Assembly: GCA_024711325.1 (NCBI GenBank)
Contig: JANJTC010000004.1
Coordinates: 62,001 to 126,000, forward strand
Direction: 5' to 3'
From: Bacteriovoracaceae bacterium
GTDB lineage: Bacteria; Bdellovibrionota; Bacteriovoracia; Bacteriovoracales; Bacteriovoracaceae
DNA: 64,000 bases
Under the pieces are notes generated by a model. The model searched no databases. It was not told where the DNA came from and was given only the letters and a program-made list of their open reading frames with translations. This document shows, in pieces, positions 43,065 through 54,050 of the stretch (the first letter of the stretch is position 1; the number at the start of each line of letters is the position of its first letter). Position numbers and translations under genes: made by a program.

Positions 43065-44525
43065 CTAAAAATTAAACGAAACGCCGACTTTTAACCGGTT
43101 ATCTTTGTAAGTGACATCCTTTAAATCCCCACTAAATTTGGCCTTATGGGATAAGGTTTCAAAACTTCCGTCAATCGTCATGCGAGTGGTGTAGTGATAC
43201 TTAACTCCCAGTTCCAGCTCGAGGGATGAAACACTTTTGGCGCTTCCGAAAATATCATCATCCTCATCAAATGAGGGAAATGGAATAAATTCAGCTTGTG
43301 CAAAAAAGCGGAATTCTCGGTTCATGGGAATATTGACATTCGTTCCCATTAAAAGTCCGGAGATAGAATTTTTTCCAAAACCATCTTGCTCAGATGCATC
43401 CAGATCAAAATCATGCTTGGCAAATCCGCCATATATATTGATTTGAGGACCATAGAAGAAGCCGATCGGTAGATATTTATATCCCCCGGTAATTTTAAAA
43501 GCGCCATTATTTGTGGCGACACTGGATTTCTCTGGTGAACCGGAAGCTTTTTTTAAAGTCCCTAATGAACGTTCAATTTCTAAAGCTGCAAAATATTGGC
43601 GGGTAATCCAGCCCTCTACCCTAAAATCAATTCCAAAGATATTTCCGGCCATGCGGTTGGAGCTAGTTGGTGTTGTGGTACTGACACTTGAACGAGAGCC
43701 GAAAAAGGCCAGGGATAAAATTCCCAGGGTACCCGGTGACTCAATTTCTTTTTCCTCTACGATGGCAATACTTTGATCCGGATCAATTTCATTTTCTAAT
43801 CGAACCCAATCACCAGCGGTCGGTTTCCTCTCAGTTTTATAAGATCTAATCATCCCCAGAGCTTGGTTATCAGAAATATTAAAAATCTTACCCTCGGCCA
43901 GGATTTCAGTTTCCCAATCGACTATTTTTTTGAGTAGCGGATGTTTTTTCTTTGCCACTGGTCGTTTAATAGTGAACTTTTGCCCGACTTGGATGCGGTG
44001 ACCTTTCCCAACATCCAGCGTGATTTGGTCGCCTAAAATTCCATTGATTTTTGCATCATACGGAATGGTTTTAGCATAAAGTTCCAGCCAGTGATTGACG
44101 GTTTCAGCAATAGATTCAATCTCGTCATTATCAAGTTGAGACTTTTCTGAAAACAGCAGATCTTCACCATTGTCGCCGTAAACATTAAGTTCAACTTCCA
44201 CTCCATCGATTTCATTTTTAAGATTGACCAGAATGACTGATCCCACTTTTAATTTCTCTGCGACGGTTTTTAAAACTTCTTTAGTTTTTAAATATTGAGG
44301 TAGATTTTCACGATAACGGCTGAAAACGTTAATCATTCCTGAATTGGAAACATAAGTGCACCAATTACTCTTTTTTAGGTCCTTCTCGACTTCTTCAAAA
44401 ACCTTAAACCCAATGGCACCACCAACACTGTCAGTGATTGGTAGTAGCGAGCAGCGTCTCATAGAAGCCTGGGCCAGCGTTACTGAGGTTAAGGTCATTC
44501 CGAGTAGTAGCAATAAAATCTTCAT
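43065..44525 (-). CDS. exported envelope protein with FlgT-like region and C-terminal beta-barrel
   Basis: 486 residues. The signal peptide ends at TLAQA. Residues about 30-150 resemble a CsgG/FlgT-type periplasmic alpha/beta domain. Residues 155-245 (KINGILGDQITLDVGKGHRIQVGQKFTI and AEGKIFNISDNQALGMI) have an SH3-like pattern seen in FlgT C-termini. From about 265 beta strands alternate to a terminal LKVGVSFNF, an outer-membrane barrel signature. Probably an outer-membrane protein with a periplasmic domain; the role is unknown. Its ATG overlaps the stop of the HTH gene (ATGA). Confidence 0.7.
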   Translation of the reverse strand: MKILLLLLGMTLTSVTLAQASMRRCSLLPITDSVGGAIGFKVFEEVEKDLKKSNWCTYVSNSGMINVFSRYRENLPQYLKTKEVLKTVAEKLKVGSVILVNLKNEIDGVEVELNVYGDNGEDLLFSEKSQLDNDEIESIAETVNHWLELYAKTIPYDAKINGILGDQITLDVGKGHRIQVGQKFTIKRPVAKKKHPLLKKIVDWETEILAEGKIFNISDNQALGMIRSYKTERKPTAGDWVRLENEIDPDQSIAIVEEKEIESPGTLGILSLAFFGSRSSVSTTTPTSSNRMAGNIFGIDFRVEGWITRQYFAALEIERSLGTLKKASGSPEKSSVATNNGAFKITGGYKYLPIGFFYGPQINIYGGFAKHDFDLDASEQDGFGKNSISGLLMGTNVNIPMNREFRFFAQAEFIPFPSFDEDDDIFGSAKSVSSLELELGVKYHYTTRMTIDGSFETLSHKAKFSGDLKDVTYKDNRLKVGVSFNF

Positions 44526-44860
44526 AAGGTAAAAGGAATTTCCGGTGGAAGTTCAGCGCGTTGATTTTTACTGTTTTGCTTTTCATACAAATCAACCAGC
44601 ATTTTCAGTTCATTATTCTCTTCGCGTAATTGTCTGACTTGGGAGCGAAGTAGTTCAGCTTCCAGCTTTATTTTTAAAACCTCTTCTTCTTCCCGAAGCT
44701 TAAGCTTCTCGGTAGAGGGGACGTAGATAAAGTACTTTCCGCTTTCCTCTTTATGCTTCAGAATATTATTCTTAATATGTCTTCTGATAGTTGAGATGGA
44801 GACGTTCTTGTACCTTGAATAGTCATTGATGGATAACCAGACACCTTCAGTGGCGTTCAT
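44522..44860 (-). CDS. small HTH protein with C-terminal coiled coil
   Basis: 112 residues from the ATG at 44860 (MNATEGVWLS), preceded by AAAGGAGCACTC; the open frame continues upstream but without support. The N-terminal part (WLSINDYSRYKNVSISTIRRHIKNN) looks like an excisionase/MerR-type helix-turn-helix with a wing (LKHKEESGKYFIYVP). Residues about 50-95 are a heptad coiled coil (LREEEEVLKIKLEAELLR...). Probably a dimeric DNA-binding protein. It is coupled by ATGA to an envelope protein gene, which it may control. Confidence 0.75.
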   Translation of the reverse strand: MNATEGVWLSINDYSRYKNVSISTIRRHIKNNILKHKEESGKYFIYVPSTEKLKLREEEEVLKIKLEAELLRSQVRQLREENNELKMLVDLYEKQNSKNQRAELPPEIPFTL

Positions 44861-44946
44861 GAGTGCTCCTTTAGCATTAATCTTTATGTTAAAGAATCCG
44901 ATGAAGATGTGCAAAATCAAAATGTTCGTAAAAAAGTTGAGTAGAG

Positions 44947-46128
44947 ATGTCGGTTGATTTAAATGAGCTCAAAAACAAAAAAATCGCGCTCGTCCTTTCT
45001 GGCGGGGTGGTTAAAGCAGCTGCCTGGCATCTCGGGGTGACACTTGCGCTGGAAGAACTGGGCTTTTACCTTAAAAGTAATAAAAACTCGTCTACCGCCC
45101 AGGACTTAAATCAGAAAAGCTTAGAGATTGGAACTTATGTTGGCTCCTCGGCCGGAGCGATGATTTGTGTGTATCTGGCAGCAGGTTACACTCCTCAAGA
45201 CGTGATCCAGGCCACCTTGGGAATTAAGGGGTCAAGACTAAAAGGGATTACCTACAAGGATATGTTCGCCATCAAGCGACCAGAGCTCAAAGCTCCCAAG
45301 GGTGATTTATATTTTCCCCTGGATGGTTTTCCAACTTTGGTTAAAAACCTGCTCAAACCAGTCATCTCCCTCCCCGGTTTATTTACTACTGAAGGGATCA
45401 GAAATTATCTGTTACAAAATGTAATTGAAAATGATCGCTTTGAAGATTTCGCGGCTGATTTATTTATTGTGGCGACCCAATTAGATCATTCGCGGAAAGT
45501 TATTTTCTCTAAATACAATTATCCCAATCCTTCCCATGACAGCACCTCGGTCTATTATACCGGCACCAATGTATCTTATGCAGCTGCTGCCAGCATGAGT
45601 GTGCCACCTTTTTATTGCCCCTATCCGATTAAAAATCGCCTGACCAATGGAATTGATTATTACATTGATGGTGAAATCCGGGAAACTCTCTCCACCCATG
45701 TAGCCGAAGATAATGGCTGTGATGTGATCATTAGTTCATGGACTCATACCCCTTATCACTTTCATGATGAAGTGGGCTCTCTAGTTAATTACGGATTGCC
45801 TCCCATCGCTATTCAGTCCATTTACCTGATGATTCAGAAGAAAATTGTGGCTTCTCGGGCAGAAAGGGCCAAGGCCATCGATATTATTGATACAGTTAAT
45901 GATTACATGAAGATTGAAAAGTTCTCGCAAACCCATCGCCGAGAAATTATGGCCATACTACAGCGTAAGTTGAACATTAATCCCAAAGTTAAACTGATTG
46001 ATATCTTTCCTGATCACCATGATTACAAACTATTCTTTGCCAATTCTTTTTCTCTTAACTCTAAGGTTTCAGCTCATGCCGTGGAAGCCGGCTATAAGCG
46101 CACCATGCAAATCCTGAGTCCTAAATGA
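44947..46128 (+). CDS. patatin-like phospholipase
   Basis: 393 residues. All patatin motifs are present: the oxyanion loop ALVLSGGVVKAAAWHLGV, nucleophile Ser68 in GSSAG and Asp241 in DGE. Enzymes of this fold use a Ser-Asp dyad to cut acyl chains from phospholipids. No signal peptide is seen, so it is cytoplasmic or exported by a type III, VI or other non-Sec route. Its stop overlaps the ATG of the lytic transglycosylase gene (ATGA), coupling a lipase to a wall-cutting enzyme. Confidence 0.93.
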   Translation: MSVDLNELKNKKIALVLSGGVVKAAAWHLGVTLALEELGFYLKSNKNSSTAQDLNQKSLEIGTYVGSSAGAMICVYLAAGYTPQDVIQATLGIKGSRLKGITYKDMFAIKRPELKAPKGDLYFPLDGFPTLVKNLLKPVISLPGLFTTEGIRNYLLQNVIENDRFEDFAADLFIVATQLDHSRKVIFSKYNYPNPSHDSTSVYYTGTNVSYAAAASMSVPPFYCPYPIKNRLTNGIDYYIDGEIRETLSTHVAEDNGCDVIISSWTHTPYHFHDEVGSLVNYGLPPIAIQSIYLMIQKKIVASRAERAKAIDIIDTVNDYMKIEKFSQTHRREIMAILQRKLNINPKVKLIDIFPDHHDYKLFFANSFSLNSKVSAHAVEAGYKRTMQILSPK

Positions 46129-47489
46129 TTCGAAAGTATCTTCTGATCGCGTTTACGGTGCTGATTTTTGTTACAGCGTCTGATCCTTTTTTTGGAATCG
46201 AACTTAGTTTTAGGCCACTACCCAAGGAACAAAAAGGTGATGTGACTGAACGTCTCTGGATGTCGACTGACGCATTTAGGCCCTACCTTATGGATTATGA
46301 TAACCAGGTCTCAGACCTCTTTCCTGTGACGCCTTATTATTATCCTAATGTTCATTTTTGGTTTCTTATTTACACTCAGTTTGAATCTAGCTCCGTAGTG
46401 ATTCATGATAAGGCGAATCTAGCTTTAATTTATAAAGTACTGGATTTCTCCTCTCTTCACGAAAAAAAGCTGCCACGTAACACTATCTATGTTCTTCAAG
46501 AAAAGATTGCAGAAGAAAAGGTAACAGAACTCAAGGAAGACCTGGAAGAACTCGCTCGTGATCCCTATTCCCTGACTTCCAATGCTAAACGGATTATTCG
46601 ATTGCTTAAGCAGGCCAACATTTCTCTGCCTGCTGCTAAAGCAGATAGAAGTATGCTTTTCACCCAACTTAAAAAGAATTTACGAACCCAGACTGGCCAG
46701 AAGAATTTTATTCGTAACGGGATTGTGAACTCTGGGCCTTATCGCCCTTTTATAACCCGCTATTTTGCAGATAAAAAGCTGCCCAATGAATTAATTGCCA
46801 TTCCATTTTTGGAATCTAGTTTTAATCCCCGTGCTCACTCCAAAGTCAGCGCATTAGGAGTCTGGCAGTTCATGCCACTGATTGCCAGTTACTTTATTCC
46901 CAAGAGATCCAAGACCACTGACTACCGTTTAAATGTTGGTGTTTCTTCTGTTGCCGCGGGATTCTTGATGTCCGAAAATTTTAAGATTCTGAAGTCGTGG
47001 GACTTGGCCGTGACGGCCTATAATTCCGGACCTAAGCACCTAATCAAGACCAAACGAAAACTGGCCTCCGATAAAGTTGACCTTGAAGTAATCATTAAAA
47101 ACAGTGACTCAGAACATTTTGGTTTTGCTTCTAAGAATTTCTACAGTGAGTTTCTGGCACTGATTCATACCCTGGCCTATCGTGAAGAGCTGTTTGAAGG
47201 ACTACATACATCCGATAGACCCGATGTCGACCAGGAGATTAGATTTTTTATGACGAAGTGTTCACTACGCTTACCGAGGGTTTTGACTTCTAACTTTATG
47301 GATGACATCCATTTTCATAATCATCACATTAGAGATCTGCAAGATCTGCTTCCCCGGGGCTTTATCCTTACCGCTAAAAGCACATTGCCGAAGAATAAGT
47401 TTCTTGAGGTCGCATATAAAGACCTGCTCAAAAGCAAGCCCAAGGACTGGAATCGATTTTTAAGGAATCAAAGCTGTTCGACTAAATAA
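46125..47489 (+). CDS. MltD-like lytic transglycosylase
   Basis: 454 residues. The N-terminal hydrophobic segment LLIAFTVLIFVTASDPFFG is a signal or anchor without lipobox. The catalytic domain lies at about 215-340: Glu230 in IPFLESSFNPRAHS, GVWQFMPLIASYF and VTAYNSGPKHL match MltD-type transglycosylases. No LysM domain is present, unlike E. coli MltD. It cuts peptidoglycan in the periplasm. It is coupled to the patatin gene and overlaps the convergent gene by 22 bp. Confidence 0.9.
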   Translation: MIRKYLLIAFTVLIFVTASDPFFGIELSFRPLPKEQKGDVTERLWMSTDAFRPYLMDYDNQVSDLFPVTPYYYPNVHFWFLIYTQFESSSVVIHDKANLALIYKVLDFSSLHEKKLPRNTIYVLQEKIAEEKVTELKEDLEELARDPYSLTSNAKRIIRLLKQANISLPAAKADRSMLFTQLKKNLRTQTGQKNFIRNGIVNSGPYRPFITRYFADKKLPNELIAIPFLESSFNPRAHSKVSALGVWQFMPLIASYFIPKRSKTTDYRLNVGVSSVAAGFLMSENFKILKSWDLAVTAYNSGPKHLIKTKRKLASDKVDLEVIIKNSDSEHFGFASKNFYSEFLALIHTLAYREELFEGLHTSDRPDVDQEIRFFMTKCSLRLPRVLTSNFMDDIHFHNHHIRDLQDLLPRGFILTAKSTLPKNKFLEVAYKDLLKSKPKDWNRFLRNQSCSTK

Positions 47490-49453
47490 GAATTTGGTGA
47501 GCAGTAGCTGTTAAGGTATTGAACCGAGCCGTCTTGATAAGAAATTTTGAAGTTAACTTTTGCATCCTGAGCATAATCAGGAGCACCTTGATTCTCACCC
47601 ACCACAATAATTTTTCTACTTTTGGGACCGGCAGAATCATAGAATTTACCGTCGGCATCTAGAATCTGGATATAAGTCATAAGAGATGAACCTACTGACT
47701 CGCTACCAACATCAACTTTAAGCACTTTTTTACTCAAGTTCACTTGAATTAAACAACGGTTACCCAGATTGGAGTCTTCAAACTTCGACAAGATATAGCG
47801 CATGAAGTTTTCCGAAGGAATGTCCAAAGAGTTATGTTCTTTAAATCCCACAAAAATTGGCTCTGACTGATGGTTTAGCTCCAAGTACTTTCGGCTTCCC
47901 AAAAGCGTCTTGTTAAAGCTTGTCTCATAAGTATGGTTGTTAATTTTAGTAGCAGTTTTTGTCGTGGCAAACTCCACCACTGAGCTTGAGGCAATAACTA
48001 AAGGAGTCTTTTCTTTGGCCAGCAAGTCTTCTTCAAGCAGTTTAACTTTCTCGTTAAGCACTTCTTCGAAGTAGTTAGAGTCAAAAGTAAGTTCTCTTTC
48101 ATGAATGTGAATAATTTTTGAAGTTACAACTTCTTTCATGTCCTTATAACTTAAAAGAGCATTGCCGGCCTTGACACCGATAAACAGCTGATAACGGAAA
48201 TCATCACCTTCGGTAATTTTAAGATCTCCATCCAATCTTAAAACTTGAGAATAAGGAACGTCCAGAGTTGCTCCTTCTACTTGATCGTCTAGTTCAACCA
48301 GAACTGCACCCATGGCACCACGGGCCTCAAAAGGTGCTAGTAGTTCATTGAATTTTTCTTGCTCTAGCATAGGAATCGAAACACCTGTGGTTTCGCTATC
48401 CAGAATAATATCAGTGTTGGTTGGGGCAAAACCTCTTTTAAGTACGGCCAGTGAGCGGGTCATACGTGGTTCGGCCAGCAGGTCTTCCAGTTTAATATAA
48501 CCTGCATTGTAATCTTGTACGGATGCACTCAAATCATCTTGGAAACGAATTTCAAAACCAACTTCTGGAGAAGATTTATTGAGATCGGTTCCAGTAATTT
48601 GGATAGTCATGTCTACTGGATAAGTAGCTGGTAATAACGAGTTCTTTTCAGATGTTTCTTCTTGAGTAGTCACCGGTGCTGCAGCCTTTGGCGCAGGTTT
48701 ACTTTTGGCAATCGCTGGCGCAGAAGCTTTGGGAATCTTATGCGTTGTCGCCTTCGGTGCTTGAGTAGTCACGGTTCCGACTACGGGTAAAGTCTGTGCT
48801 TTAAGATCCTGTTCTGCTTTTGAGTAGTCAAAGGCCAGGAGATCATCAATCGCTATAACTTCTTCTTTGTTATCAACAGTCTCAACATGATCCACATTGT
48901 GGACAACTTCTGTGTTGGTAATTTCGTTATTCTCTACTGGTGTTGGAGCTGCCACTACTTTTTGATCTGCGTAGTCAAAAAAGGCTGGCTCGGCCTCAGT
49001 CTCAACTGTTGAAGCTAAGGTCGTTGAGACTTCATCTTTTACATCAGTGCTAGTTGCCACCATTTCAAAAGAAAAGTCTTTATGGAGAGCCACTAAATTG
49101 GTGGCAAGCTCTTTCTTCATTATGACTGCTTGAAGTTTAACCGGCTCATGAAACGGCAATTCGTTTTTTGCTACTTTCTCTACAATCATTGGGGCAGATT
49201 TTTTGACAATGATCTTTTTCTGAACAGCTTTCTTTTCTACTGGAAACTTAATCTCAGCAAAATGCATCTCAGGAGCGCTCACCACTTCAGCGGGAGACTC
49301 TTTTATTTCAGTATGAGAGAAGAGAGAAAGATAAGAAGTTGGTAAGTTAACAACAGTTGTTTCAGGCATTAAAACACGCACGGCCACACTACCTACAACC
49401 AGGTACATAACAAGCGTGAAATAAGCAAACATCCGTGTCAGCATGAACGACAT
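47468..49453 (-). CDS. membrane-anchored periplasmic protein of unknown function
   Basis: 661 residues from the ATG at 49453; a TTG two codons earlier is also possible, and neither has a clear ribosome site. One TM helix at about 8-28 (FAYFTLVMYLVVGSVAVRVL), then a long low-complexity, acidic and Ala/Pro/Thr/Lys-rich linker (to about 270). A C-terminal folded part follows with many beta strands (for example GAVLVELDDQVEGATL, YQLFIGVKAGNALLSY, RCLIQVNLSKKVLKV). This resembles TonB-like or envelope-spanning designs in layout only. No family recognised. Confidence 0.7.
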   Translation of the reverse strand: MSFMLTRMFAYFTLVMYLVVGSVAVRVLMPETTVVNLPTSYLSLFSHTEIKESPAEVVSAPEMHFAEIKFPVEKKAVQKKIIVKKSAPMIVEKVAKNELPFHEPVKLQAVIMKKELATNLVALHKDFSFEMVATSTDVKDEVSTTLASTVETEAEPAFFDYADQKVVAAPTPVENNEITNTEVVHNVDHVETVDNKEEVIAIDDLLAFDYSKAEQDLKAQTLPVVGTVTTQAPKATTHKIPKASAPAIAKSKPAPKAAAPVTTQEETSEKNSLLPATYPVDMTIQITGTDLNKSSPEVGFEIRFQDDLSASVQDYNAGYIKLEDLLAEPRMTRSLAVLKRGFAPTNTDIILDSETTGVSIPMLEQEKFNELLAPFEARGAMGAVLVELDDQVEGATLDVPYSQVLRLDGDLKITEGDDFRYQLFIGVKAGNALLSYKDMKEVVTSKIIHIHERELTFDSNYFEEVLNEKVKLLEEDLLAKEKTPLVIASSSVVEFATTKTATKINNHTYETSFNKTLLGSRKYLELNHQSEPIFVGFKEHNSLDIPSENFMRYILSKFEDSNLGNRCLIQVNLSKKVLKVDVGSESVGSSLMTYIQILDADGKFYDSAGPKSRKIIVVGENQGAPDYAQDAKVNFKISYQDGSVQYLNSYCSPNSYLVEQL

Positions 49454-49550
49454 ATTCAATTATTGTAAGTGAATTTCAAGTTTTTTACGGTAGTTAAAAA
49501 GTGCCGGATGTTACTTTCTGCGTAATCACTACTGAGTAGTCATGGATAAC

Positions 49551-50558
49551 CTACCAAGCAAACTTTAGATTTAGACCATATTGACGAGATTTTTGTTCAC
49601 CATGATCATCATAGGCCCGTTCAAAGGTAAACATCGCGAATTCAAAATGCTTGAAGGTATAAGAGATAAGACCACCGGGATAAAATTCATCCATGGTAAA
49701 GAAATCCAAACTTAACTCCTTAGTGGGTGAAAACCTTATGCCAGTTTTAAAAGTCCGGTGGACATCATAATGACCGGCATACAAGGGTGAGTAACCACCG
49801 TACAAAGATAATTCCCGAAATTCCCAGTTAAGTTTTTTGGCAAAATTGGGCGTTTTATATCCCAGGAAAGTTTCCCAATATTCGTATTTATTCGAAATCA
49901 TAGGTAAGGAAGATATTTCCCCTAAAAGATGACCATACCCAAAAGTATTATAAGTCGCCAGAAAGTTAACTTCCGCAAATCCAATAAAAGGTGCTTTGTT
50001 AAATTTAACGTCTAATGATTTATCTACCAAATCTCCGGTCGTAAGCGTCTTATCTAAAACTCTTCTAAAACCAATCGAGACCTGAGGCTTTAGCATTAAT
50101 GCTTTTGTCGGACGAAAAATATAAGCACTGGTAGAAGTATAGTCGTGAAATAAAAATCCCTTTAACTCTGGAAAAATCGGATCCGTCACTAAAAGAACAG
50201 CGCCTCCGTTAGTGGAAAAAAATTGCGAAAAACTCCCCACTTTTATTCCAACACTGATCTTAGCCGATAAGTCATAGGGTTTACCGAAACTTTCTTCCAG
50301 TCGATCGATAATTTTCTGCTCATCCTTGGACTCAATATCGTTATAAAGCTTTAGAACATCTTTTTGACCCGATACCAGGGCATTAACTTCAAAGTTTCCC
50401 GGGTTTTTATTAAACACAAAGGGATTTATCCAATGAGGAGAATGGGTTTGTGAGGATAATCTTAGATTGTGGGCTTCAATGTAATTCAGTCGGCGGGCAA
50501 GGGTCGTTTGGCAAAGACAGCAAGATATGATGAATAAAAATAAATGGGGTAATTTCAT
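49551..50558 (-). CDS. outer-membrane beta-barrel protein of unknown function
   Basis: 335 residues. The signal peptide ends near LCQTTLA. From about 100 onward strands alternate hydrophobic and polar residues (for example KISVGIKVGSF, ALMLKPQVSIGFRR, FKTGIRFSPTKELSLDFFTM) to a final YGLNLKFAW, an aromatic C-terminal residue as in BAM substrates. No family recognised. It follows the lipoprotein gene by 21 bp and is probably cotranscribed with it. Confidence 0.75.
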   Translation of the reverse strand: MKLPHLFLFIISCCLCQTTLARRLNYIEAHNLRLSSQTHSPHWINPFVFNKNPGNFEVNALVSGQKDVLKLYNDIESKDEQKIIDRLEESFGKPYDLSAKISVGIKVGSFSQFFSTNGGAVLLVTDPIFPELKGFLFHDYTSTSAYIFRPTKALMLKPQVSIGFRRVLDKTLTTGDLVDKSLDVKFNKAPFIGFAEVNFLATYNTFGYGHLLGEISSLPMISNKYEYWETFLGYKTPNFAKKLNWEFRELSLYGGYSPLYAGHYDVHRTFKTGIRFSPTKELSLDFFTMDEFYPGGLISYTFKHFEFAMFTFERAYDDHGEQKSRQYGLNLKFAW

Positions 50559-50579
50559 TTACCCCATTTTAAATTAATA

Positions 50580-52061
50580 CTAGTTTTCTACAAGGTTTTT
50601 CACATCTTGAATGATTTCGGCTTCGGCTTCTGCGTCATGATCTTCCGCCCCTAGATTCTCTTTGAGTTCATCGGTCAGATCTGCAAGATCTTCATTAATT
50701 TTACCAATCTCAATTTCCAAAGCTTCTTTACGTATGCGCAGTTGCTCTTCGTTTTTAGCGATGAGAGCTTCCGCACCCAGCTCTACCACCTTAGTATCTT
50801 TTTTCAGGTCATTAATGATTCTTTCCAGTTCCGCTTTTAGCATTTCAAGATCGACCTTCTTTTTCAGGTTCTCAACTTCGATTTTAATGTTCTCTTCTAG
50901 ATCCGATTCATCGACTTCACCTTTAAGAATTAGATAATAGCTTTTTAATACTTCCACTTCAGGTTTTTTTGAATTCAGAAGTTCTTTCAAAGGATCCGTA
51001 TTTTTTACTTTTAAGCTTTGTTTAACTGCATCTATTACTTCCGCTTTAAGTTCTTCAGTAAAGATAGATCGGAGTTTGTTTTCAACCTCAGGATGATCTT
51101 CATTGAACTGAGCGATGAAGATTTTCAAAAATTGTTCTGTACGCTTAAGACTGTCTTTTAGTTCCTGTTCTGGTAATTTTTTAACTAAGGCCTTCACTCT
51201 CTCCTTGTGTCCATTGTTTTGATAGATATCACCCAGCATGTTTAATAGAGTCGAGGCTGCTTTGATGTTATCGTTAATAAGGGACTTGAAGAATTCGCCT
51301 TCGTTTTTGGCAAGAGTATTAATCTTTAACTTAAAATTTTCATCTTTTATGGTTTTCGCCAAAATTTTATCAATACTTTCAGTGATTTTTTTAATTTTAT
51401 CAAAGCTATTTGAGTAAAGCTTATAGGCCATAAACAGATCCTGACCCATCATTTTCAGTTTTGGCAGGACTAGCTTTTCAATCGCTTTGAATTTCTCAGG
51501 TTCTTCTGATTGGGATCTTTTTACTGAACTCACAATTGATTTAATCGTAATCGCTAAACGGTAAGTGTGAAGCACTCCCCACTTAAAGTTATTGTACTTG
51601 CCGGCATTTTCCACGGTCATACCAAGGTCTTGATACAAACGAATGGCCTGATTAAGCCGTTTAACCTGAAGCTCACTTAACTCAGGAATTGGTTGCAGAA
51701 TCCTGTCAACTTCCGATAACAAACTGGACACCGACTCCAGTGATGCCTTCTTTAGTTTTTCTTTCTGCTTTTCTTTAATGTCATCAAGAATCACTTCTAT
51801 TTCTTTCCAAATGCTCGCGACTTTCAGTGCCTCGAAACTACCGGCACCGGCATAAGCATGAAGAAGCTTTTTACTTACTTCTGGATCATCAGGATTGACC
51901 TTATGGAGAGGTTCTAAGACTTGAATGGCAGATTCATATTCACCTGCATCTAAGAGACTACTCGCCTTGGAGATAGAAACCTCCTTAGATGAATTTTCAA
52001 TTTTTTTGCCACATCCAATTAATGACAGGGCCAGAATCATCATCAAGATAATAGATTTCAT
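50580..52061 (-). CDS. coiled-coil lipoprotein
   Basis: 493 residues. Signal peptide with lipobox LIGC at about 14-17, so it is lipidated at Cys17; Gly-Lys follow, compatible with outer-membrane sorting. A TPR-like helix pair lies at about 33-75 (EYESAIQVLEPLHKVNPDDPEV), and the rest is helical and highly charged. A long coiled coil fills the last 130 residues (LKKKVDLEMLKAELERII, LRIRKEALEIEIGKI). No family recognised. Precedes the beta-barrel gene at 49551. Confidence 0.78.
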   Translation of the reverse strand: MKSIILMMILALSLIGCGKKIENSSKEVSISKASSLLDAGEYESAIQVLEPLHKVNPDDPEVSKKLLHAYAGAGSFEALKVASIWKEIEVILDDIKEKQKEKLKKASLESVSSLLSEVDRILQPIPELSELQVKRLNQAIRLYQDLGMTVENAGKYNNFKWGVLHTYRLAITIKSIVSSVKRSQSEEPEKFKAIEKLVLPKLKMMGQDLFMAYKLYSNSFDKIKKITESIDKILAKTIKDENFKLKINTLAKNEGEFFKSLINDNIKAASTLLNMLGDIYQNNGHKERVKALVKKLPEQELKDSLKRTEQFLKIFIAQFNEDHPEVENKLRSIFTEELKAEVIDAVKQSLKVKNTDPLKELLNSKKPEVEVLKSYYLILKGEVDESDLEENIKIEVENLKKKVDLEMLKAELERIINDLKKDTKVVELGAEALIAKNEEQLRIRKEALEIEIGKINEDLADLTDELKENLGAEDHDAEAEAEIIQDVKNLVEN

Positions 52062-52170
52062 AGGTTCTCCACGGGGTTGTGAGACTCTATAAGCAAGGCA
52101 TGTGCCAGAATAAGGATGAAAAGATCCTTTAAAAGGGGCCTTCTGTGGACAGGTGTCTAAAAAAAAGACA

Positions 52171-52196
52171 AAAAAAACCCCGCTCTAAAGCGGGGT
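52171..52196 (-). terminator. intrinsic terminator of the ATP synthase operon
   Basis: Minus strand ACCCCGCT, 4-nt loop, AGCGGGGT, then seven or more T. It starts a few bases after the atpC stop codon. Confidence 0.9.
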
Positions 52197-52203
52197 CTTT
52201 AAA

Positions 52204-52617
52204 TTACTTAAGATTAGCGAGTCTTAATCGCAGCTCAGCTCTTTCCATTTTCCGGCGGAACTTAATCAGATCTACATCTGTTAGAGTATCTTTGCCGGAT
52301 AAACGGTCATGGGCCTTGGCTTTCGCTGAACGGGCCCGTTCAAGGTCAATATCCTCAGCACGCTCAGACGTGAAAGATAGAATAGTAACCGTATCCTTTA
52401 AAACTCGGCAAAGACCAGCAGTCACTGAAAAGTGACGTAGTCCCATTGGCGTTTTAGCGGTCAAAATCCCAGTACTCAATTCAGTTAAGATATGAGTATG
52501 TTCAGGGAGTATGTTAATCTCCCCACGCACAGTTGGAATAACGATGTCGTTACACTCAAGATCTTTAATAACAACACCCTTAGGTGTGTAGAGGTTGAGC
52601 TTAAAGGCTGATGCCAT
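52204..52617 (-). CDS. atpC: ATP synthase epsilon subunit
   Basis: 137 residues. An N-terminal beta sandwich (KLNLYTPKGVVIKDLECNDIVIPTVRGEINILPEHTH, read with breaks) is followed by a C-terminal helical hairpin (ERARSAKAKAHDRL, FRRKMERAELRLRLANL). It connects the F1 rotor to the c ring and can inhibit ATP hydrolysis. Last gene of the operon, 2 bp after atpD and followed by a strong terminator. Confidence 0.95.
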   Translation of the reverse strand: MASAFKLNLYTPKGVVIKDLECNDIVIPTVRGEINILPEHTHILTELSTGILTAKTPMGLRHFSVTAGLCRVLKDTVTILSFTSERAEDIDLERARSAKAKAHDRLSGKDTLTDVDLIKFRRKMERAELRLRLANLK

Positions 52618-52619
52618 AA

Positions 52620-54050
<1,431 letters not shown>

